From NCBI GenBank assembly GCA_000980705.1, contig LBCK01000001.1:558001-622000 (forward strand): DNA of 64,000 bases, given 5' to 3'. A program made the position numbers and the translations under genes. The notes below the pieces were generated by a model, which saw only the letters and a program-made list of their open reading frames with translations, was not told where the DNA came from and searched no databases. The stretch comes from Ruminococcus sp. UNK.MGS-30 (lineage in GTDB: Bacteria > Bacillota > Clostridia > Oscillospirales > Ruminococcaceae). Positions 59,938 to 64,000 of the stretch are shown here, in pieces. Position 1 is the stretch's first letter; the number at the start of each line of letters is the position of its first letter.

Positions 59938-60864
59938 TTATTCTTTGCCCAGCAGCTTGTATGCCTGTGCCCACATCTCGTCAATGACTTCCTTGCAGGG
60001 CTTGACATCGTGGATCATGCCGGCGATGAGACCGCACAGGAACGAGCCTTCGTCCACGTTACCGTCTACCACTGCCTTGCGGAGCGAGCCGACGGTCATT
60101 GCCTCGAAATCTTCCGGCGGGCAGGCTGCCTTTTCCATTGCCTGGAGCTTTTTGGTGTACTTGGTCTTGATGCCACGGCAGGGGCTGCCGGAATAGAAAC
60201 CGGTGATCTGGTTGTCGGTATCCTTTGCCTTCAGCACCAGTTCCTTATACTTCGGAGAGATCTGGCACTCTTCGGTCGCCAGGAAACGGGTTCCCAGCTG
60301 TACGCCCTCTGCGCCCAGCATGAACGCTGCGGCGATGCCTCTGCCGTCAGCGATACCGCCGGCTGCAATGACCGGGATGTCTACTGCATCCACCACCTGC
60401 GGCACGAGACACATGGTGGTGTTCATGCCGATATGGCCGCCGGACTCTGTTCCCTCAGCCACCAGGGCATCTGCGCCGGAGCGCTCCATGCGCTTTGCCA
60501 GTGCCACAGACGGCACTACCGGGATCACCTTGATGCCGGCATTTTTCCATGCCTCCATATACTTTCCGGGATTGCCTGCGCCGGTGGTCACGATCGGCAC
60601 CTTTTCGTCAATGACCAGCTGTGCCAGATCATCGGCGTTGGGACTCATCAGCATGATGTTCACGCCGAACGGGTTTTTGGTCTTTTCTTTACAGGTGCGG
60701 ATCTGGTCACGCAGATAGTCGATGGGTGCACTGCCGCCTGCGATCAGACCGACTGCGCCGGCGTTGGAGACAGCAGATGCCAGTGTGCTTTCTGCGATCC
60801 ATGCCATACCGCCCTGGATCATGGGGTATTTGCACCCCAGCAGTTTTGTGATTCTGGTTTCCAT
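59938..60864 (-). CDS. fabK: Enoyl-ACP reductase II (FMN-dependent)
   Basis: 308 aa. TIM-barrel flavoprotein of the nitronate monooxygenase/FabK family: ITKLLGCKYPMIQGGMAWIA at the N-terminus, VEGTESGGHIG-like AEGTESGGHIGMNTT, PVIAAGGIADGRG and ALGVQLGTRF-like GAEGVQLGTRFLAT. Reduces enoyl-ACP in the last elongation step; replaces FabI, which is not in the cluster. Triclosan-insensitive in known relatives. Follows fabH by 37 nt. Confidence 0.95.
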   Translation of the reverse strand: METRITKLLGCKYPMIQGGMAWIAESTLASAVSNAGAVGLIAGGSAPIDYLRDQIRTCKEKTKNPFGVNIMLMSPNADDLAQLVIDEKVPIVTTGAGNPGKYMEAWKNAGIKVIPVVPSVALAKRMERSGADALVAEGTESGGHIGMNTTMCLVPQVVDAVDIPVIAAGGIADGRGIAAAFMLGAEGVQLGTRFLATEECQISPKYKELVLKAKDTDNQITGFYSGSPCRGIKTKYTKKLQAMEKAACPPEDFEAMTVGSLRKAVVDGNVDEGSFLCGLIAGMIHDVKPCKEVIDEMWAQAYKLLGKE

Positions 60865-60901
60865 AGCTATTTTCCTTCCTAACTAATATGTATTCTTTCG
60901 A

Positions 60902-61909
60902 TCAATATTCCATGATGAGCGCCGCATAAGTCAGACCTGCGCCGAAACCGACCAGGCAGACCTTTTCGCCGCGCTGGATCTTTCCGGCACGGATTGCCTC
61001 ATCGAAAGCGATGGGGATCGAGGCACTGGAAGTATTGCCGTGATATTCAATGTTGGTGATGACCTTTTCCATAGGCTGCTTGAGGAACTTCATCGCAGTC
61101 TCAATGATGCGCATATTCGCCTGGTGCGGCACGATCTTGTCCAGGTCGTTCAGATCGAACCCGATCTTCTCTGCCGCCATAGTCGCAGCCTTTGCCAGAG
61201 CGTGTGTGGCAAACTTGTACACCTCTCTGCCGTCCTGGAGCATAGCGTGTTCCCAGCCCTCCGGAGCTGCGCCGATGCCGTCGTCATACTCTGCCAGACG
61301 TTCCGGCTTTACGAACGGAGACTGAGGCAGTGCGCTGTGGGCATAGAGGAACTTTGCGCCGGTGCCGTCTGCGCCCAGATGGCTGGTGTACAGCGCATCT
61401 TCCTTGTATTCGATGAGCGCAGCAGCTGCGCCGTCACCGAAGAGGATGCAGGAGGAACGGTCATTGTAGTTGGTGATCTTGGACAGGCTCTCATTTGCCA
61501 CCACCAGGGCATAGCGCATAGTAGGGTCTGTTTTCAGAAAACGGTGCGCCGTGTCCATAGCATAGACAAAGCCGGAACAAGCGGCATTCATGTCAAAGCA
61601 GGCAGCATTGGCTGCGCCGGTCTCCCGCTGGATGATGCAGGACATAGACGGCGTGCAGTACTCCGGCGTAATGGTAGTGTCGATCAGCAGACCGATCTCC
61701 AGCGGATCAATGCCTGCCGCCTCGATGGCACGCTTGGCAGCCTGTGCGCCCATATACCAGGTGGGTTCTCCGTCGGAGATGTGGCGTGTGCCGATACCGG
61801 TTCTGGTTCTGATCCATTCGTCGTTGGTCTCGACGATCTTTGCCATATCTTCATTGGTCACCTGAAATGCAGGCGTATAGCTCCCTGTTCCTAAAACATG
61901 AATTCCCAT
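60902..61909 (-). CDS. fabH: 3-oxoacyl-ACP synthase III
   Basis: 335 aa from ATG 61909 (CGGAGGAA upstream). The catalytic cysteine is in DMNAACSGFVYAMD, with His in DKIVPHQANMRI and Asn in ITNIEYHGNTSSASIP. Starts fatty-acid synthesis by joining acyl-CoA and malonyl-ACP. First gene of the minus-strand operon that runs through acpP. Confidence 0.97.
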   Translation of the reverse strand: MGIHVLGTGSYTPAFQVTNEDMAKIVETNDEWIRTRTGIGTRHISDGEPTWYMGAQAAKRAIEAAGIDPLEIGLLIDTTITPEYCTPSMSCIIQRETGAANAACFDMNAACSGFVYAMDTAHRFLKTDPTMRYALVVANESLSKITNYNDRSSCILFGDGAAAALIEYKEDALYTSHLGADGTGAKFLYAHSALPQSPFVKPERLAEYDDGIGAAPEGWEHAMLQDGREVYKFATHALAKAATMAAEKIGFDLNDLDKIVPHQANMRIIETAMKFLKQPMEKVITNIEYHGNTSSASIPIAFDEAIRAGKIQRGEKVCLVGFGAGLTYAALIMEY

Positions 61910-62043
61910 GGAAAAAATTCCTCCGTTCCTCTTGTCACTTTCCTCATTTTGTGGTATGATAGATAGGGAACGTACCGCAGACAGAGGTTTCGGCACGCCC
62001 TGTAAAATTTAGATTTCCCCTGCAATCACAGGATACACTTTCT

Positions 62044-62072
62044 ATTATAGAATATTTTTACGCAATTTGCAA
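62044..62072 (-). promoter_or_regulatory. Promoter of the fab/acc operon
   Basis: On the minus strand: TTGCAA (complement 62067-62072), 17-bp spacer, TATAAT (complement 62044-62049), giving a 5' UTR of about 130 nt. No FapR- or FabT-like palindrome was recognised. Confidence 0.75.
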
Positions 62073-62184
62073 TGTTTCCGGGTGGTTTTTCAAGTCCCGA
62101 AAGAGGAAATACTATCTTTTGCACAAATTCAAGAGGCTTATTTTGTACATCTTTGTACACTCTTATGAGAAAGGAATGGTCGTT

Positions 62185-63096
62185 ATGGCAACAATCGCAC
62201 TTTTTTCCGGACAGGGTTCACAGTATGAGAAGATGGGACTGGATCTGGTGCAGCAGGACGCTGCGCTGGAGGAAATTTTCGAGGTCGCATCCGAGGTGCT
62301 GGGCTTTGACCTGTATGCAGTGATCGCAGACAGCGACGCCCAGACACTGGCGCACACCATCTATGCACAGCCGGCAATTATGGCAACCTCTCTGGTCTGC
62401 CTGGAGGCAGCCAAAAAGCGTGGCTTTACCTATGACGCCGTTGCCGGTCACTCTCTGGGTGAATATGCCGCAATGGTAGCCGCAGGAATGCTCTCCCTGG
62501 AGGACGGGTTCAAGGTCATCAAGGCTCGTTCAGAGGCAATGGATGCCGCAGCAAAGGCAGCAGACGGCGCAATGTGTGCCATTCTGAAACTTGCCCCGGC
62601 AGAAGTGGAGCGCATCTGCAGCGAGACCGAGGGCTATGTTATCCCGGCAAACTACAATTCCAGCGTACAGACCGTGATCGCAGGCGACCGGGACGCTGTG
62701 GAAAAGGCAGCTGCTGCCTGCGCTGCGCTGAAGGCAAGAGCAGTGCCGCTGGCTGTGGCAAGCGCATTCCACACCAAGCTGATGCAGCCGGCTGCGGATA
62801 CCTTTTATAAAGCAATCCAGGATGTGAAGTTCTCCGCACCCGCTGTTCCCTTCTACTCCAACGTGCTGGGCGCAGTCCGGACAGACTTCTCCGATATGCC
62901 CAAGGCGCTGGCAGAACACATCGTCTCTCCGGTGCGCTTTACCGACGAACTGGCAGCCATGCAGGCAGCCGGCATCGACACCTTTGTGGAATTCGGTCCG
63001 AAGAGCGTCCTCACCGGTCTGGTGAAAAAGACCCTCAAGGGCGTTACCGCAAAGAATGTGGAAAACTGTGAGACACTGGAAGGAGTGCTGGCATAA
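62185..63096 (+). CDS. fabD: Malonyl-CoA:ACP transacylase
   Basis: 303 aa. The ATG at 62185 (AAAGGA 9 nt upstream) gives the family N-terminus MATIALFSGQGSQYEKMGLD. The active serine is in AGHSLGEYAAM, the malonate-binding arginine in FKVIKARSEAM and the histidine in ASAFHTKLM. Loads malonyl groups on ACP. It is divergent from the rest of the fab operon and overlaps aroE by one base, so in this genome it is coexpressed with shikimate genes. Confidence 0.96.
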   Translation: MATIALFSGQGSQYEKMGLDLVQQDAALEEIFEVASEVLGFDLYAVIADSDAQTLAHTIYAQPAIMATSLVCLEAAKKRGFTYDAVAGHSLGEYAAMVAAGMLSLEDGFKVIKARSEAMDAAAKAADGAMCAILKLAPAEVERICSETEGYVIPANYNSSVQTVIAGDRDAVEKAAAACAALKARAVPLAVASAFHTKLMQPAADTFYKAIQDVKFSAPAVPFYSNVLGAVRTDFSDMPKALAEHIVSPVRFTDELAAMQAAGIDTFVEFGPKSVLTGLVKKTLKGVTAKNVENCETLEGVLA

Positions 63097-63935
63097 TGGA
63101 ACAGTACACACTGATCGGACATCCCCTGGGACACTCCATGTCCCCGTTTATCCACGAGCGCCTGTTTGCCATGGCAGGCAGAGAGGCAAGCTATACGCTG
63201 ACGGATATTGCTCCGGAGCATCTGGAGGGCAAGGAGCCTTTCCTGCGCAGCTTACAGGGCTTTAACATTACCATTCCCCACAAGATGGCAATTATCCCCA
63301 TGGTGGACGAACTGGACGAAAGTGCAAAGCGGTACAACTCCGTGAACTGCGTGGCGAACCAGAACGGCAAGCTGGTGGGCTATAACACGGACTGCGACGG
63401 CTTCACCATGTCGGTGAAGGACTATCCCATGGACGGCAAGGTCCTGCTCATCGGCTGCGGCGGCGTGGGCAGAATGATCGCCACCGAGGCACTGCGCCAC
63501 GGGGCAGATCTGACCATCGGCATCATTCCCCAGGACAGGGAACTGGTGGAAGAGTTTATCCGAGAGGCAAAGCAGACCATGCCGGATGCCAAGGTACAGT
63601 ATGCGGTGACCGCAGACATCCACGACAAGTTCGATGTCATCATCAACGCATCGCCGGTGGGAATGTTCCCCAAGGTGGACGCCTGCCCGGTATCGGACGA
63701 GCTGATCGACGGCGCAGACTATTTCTTCGACGTGATCTACAATCCCACCAAGACCCTGTTCCTGCGCAAGGCGCTGGAAAAAGGCAAGGTGGCAAAAGGC
63801 GGCGCAGCCATGCTGGTACTCCAGGCAGTCCGGGCGCACGAGATCTGGAACGATGACAGCTACAGCGATGCGCAGATCGAGTCCATCATCTGCGACATGG
63901 AAGAACTGATCGACGAACAGAACGCCAAAAAGTGA
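63096..63935 (+). CDS. aroE: Shikimate dehydrogenase
   Basis: 279 aa. N-terminal substrate domain LIGHPLGHSMSPFIHERLFA and FNITIPHKMAI (catalytic Lys); then NCVANQNGKLVGYNTDCDGF and the NADPH-binding LLIGCGGVGRMIATEAL. Reduces 3-dehydroshikimate to shikimate in aromatic amino-acid synthesis. It starts at the fabD stop (TAATG) and is followed 8 nt later by the shikimate kinase gene. Confidence 0.95.
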   Translation: MEQYTLIGHPLGHSMSPFIHERLFAMAGREASYTLTDIAPEHLEGKEPFLRSLQGFNITIPHKMAIIPMVDELDESAKRYNSVNCVANQNGKLVGYNTDCDGFTMSVKDYPMDGKVLLIGCGGVGRMIATEALRHGADLTIGIIPQDRELVEEFIREAKQTMPDAKVQYAVTADIHDKFDVIINASPVGMFPKVDACPVSDELIDGADYFFDVIYNPTKTLFLRKALEKGKVAKGGAAMLVLQAVRAHEIWNDDSYSDAQIESIICDMEELIDEQNAKK

Positions 63936-63943
63936 GGGACAGC

Positions 63944-64000
63944 ATGACGATTTTTCTTTGCGGTTTTATGGGCTGCGGCAAGACCACAGTGGGCGAGATC
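63944..64000 (+). CDS. aroK: Shikimate kinase (partial, N-terminus)
   Basis: Nineteen codons are visible (MTIFLCGFMGCGKTTVGEI) before the window ends. The P-loop GFMGCGKTT at the extreme N-terminus and position directly after aroE identify shikimate kinase, which phosphorylates shikimate with ATP. A GAGGGA ribosome binding site precedes the ATG. Confidence 0.85.
   Translation, partial: MTIFLCGFMGCGKTTVGEI

Noticed and set aside
1..64000. CRISPR arrays, tRNA or rRNA genes, full insertion sequences, prophage
   Set aside because: No regularly spaced direct repeats, no tRNA-like clover sequences or rRNA motifs, no transposase, integrase or phage structural genes were seen.

Overview
The window looks like a chromosomal segment of a spore-lineage, Gram-positive gut or rumen Clostridium-type bacterium, most likely Ruminococcus or a close Oscillospiraceae relative. 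Three things support this. There are dockerin-bearing secreted enzymes (cellulosome parts) at the left end. Firmicutes housekeeping blocks are present: ricT-holB, rpsF-ssb-rpsR, rpsT-gpr, mltG with a U32 protein, and accB/C/D/A with fabK. Regulation is also of Firmicutes type: a thrS T-box and sigma-A promoters with 17-bp spacers. Base composition is GC-rich by eye, except for one AT-rich island at about 6.65-9.03 kb.

Layout. 0-3.6 kb: a partial unknown gene, a GH5 glycosidase and a CHAP hydrolase, both with dockerins. 3.9-6.5 kb: an EF-G/TetM-type ribosomal GTPase fused to a C-terminal Rae1/YacP-like NYN nuclease domain. 6.7-9.0 kb: an AT-rich type II restriction-modification island (controller protein, PD-ExK nuclease, C5 methyltransferase). 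9.1-18.6 kb: a sugar-phosphate transferase, thrS with its T-box, then a minus-strand block of tam-like, queH, amidase, ricT, holB, a lysine/ornithine-type decarboxylase and a small sigma-like regulator pair. 18.8-25 kb: a lipoprotein, a ferredoxin, a SmtB-like zinc sensor, RNase Y, a probable untranslated RNA locus, nadC and nadB. 25.3-30.2 kb: two small membrane proteins, MazF, a MITE-like element, rpsT, gpr, a probable small RNA, and rpsF-ssb-rpsR. 30.2-37.7 kb (plus): intergenic repeats, thyX-tmk, a DUF2156 protein, a DJ-1 protein, 5-formyl-THF cyclo-ligase, mltG, a U32 protein and a lipoprotein. 37.7-42.0 kb (minus): a proline operon (membrane protein, 2-hydroxyacid dehydrogenase, proB, proA, membrane protein). 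42.2-53.0 kb (minus): a surface-polysaccharide operon with Wzm/Wzt exporter, FkbM methyltransferase and five glycosyltransferases. 53.5-62 kb (minus): a type II fatty-acid synthesis operon (fabH-fabK-fabG-fabF-accB-fabZ-accC-accD-accA-acpP). 62.1-64 kb (plus): fabD-aroE-aroK, divergent from it.

The most unusual items are the GTPase-nuclease fusion (a possible one-protein ribosome rescue or mRNA-cleavage factor), a short inverted-repeat element family with several size variants, two apparent non-coding RNA loci with their own promoters and terminators, a 31-bp palindrome at the nadB promoter, strong promoters inside holB and accA, and a GH5 enzyme whose barrel is interrupted by a beta-rich domain and which carries only half a dockerin. 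All functional calls come from reading motifs and gene order; no database search was run.
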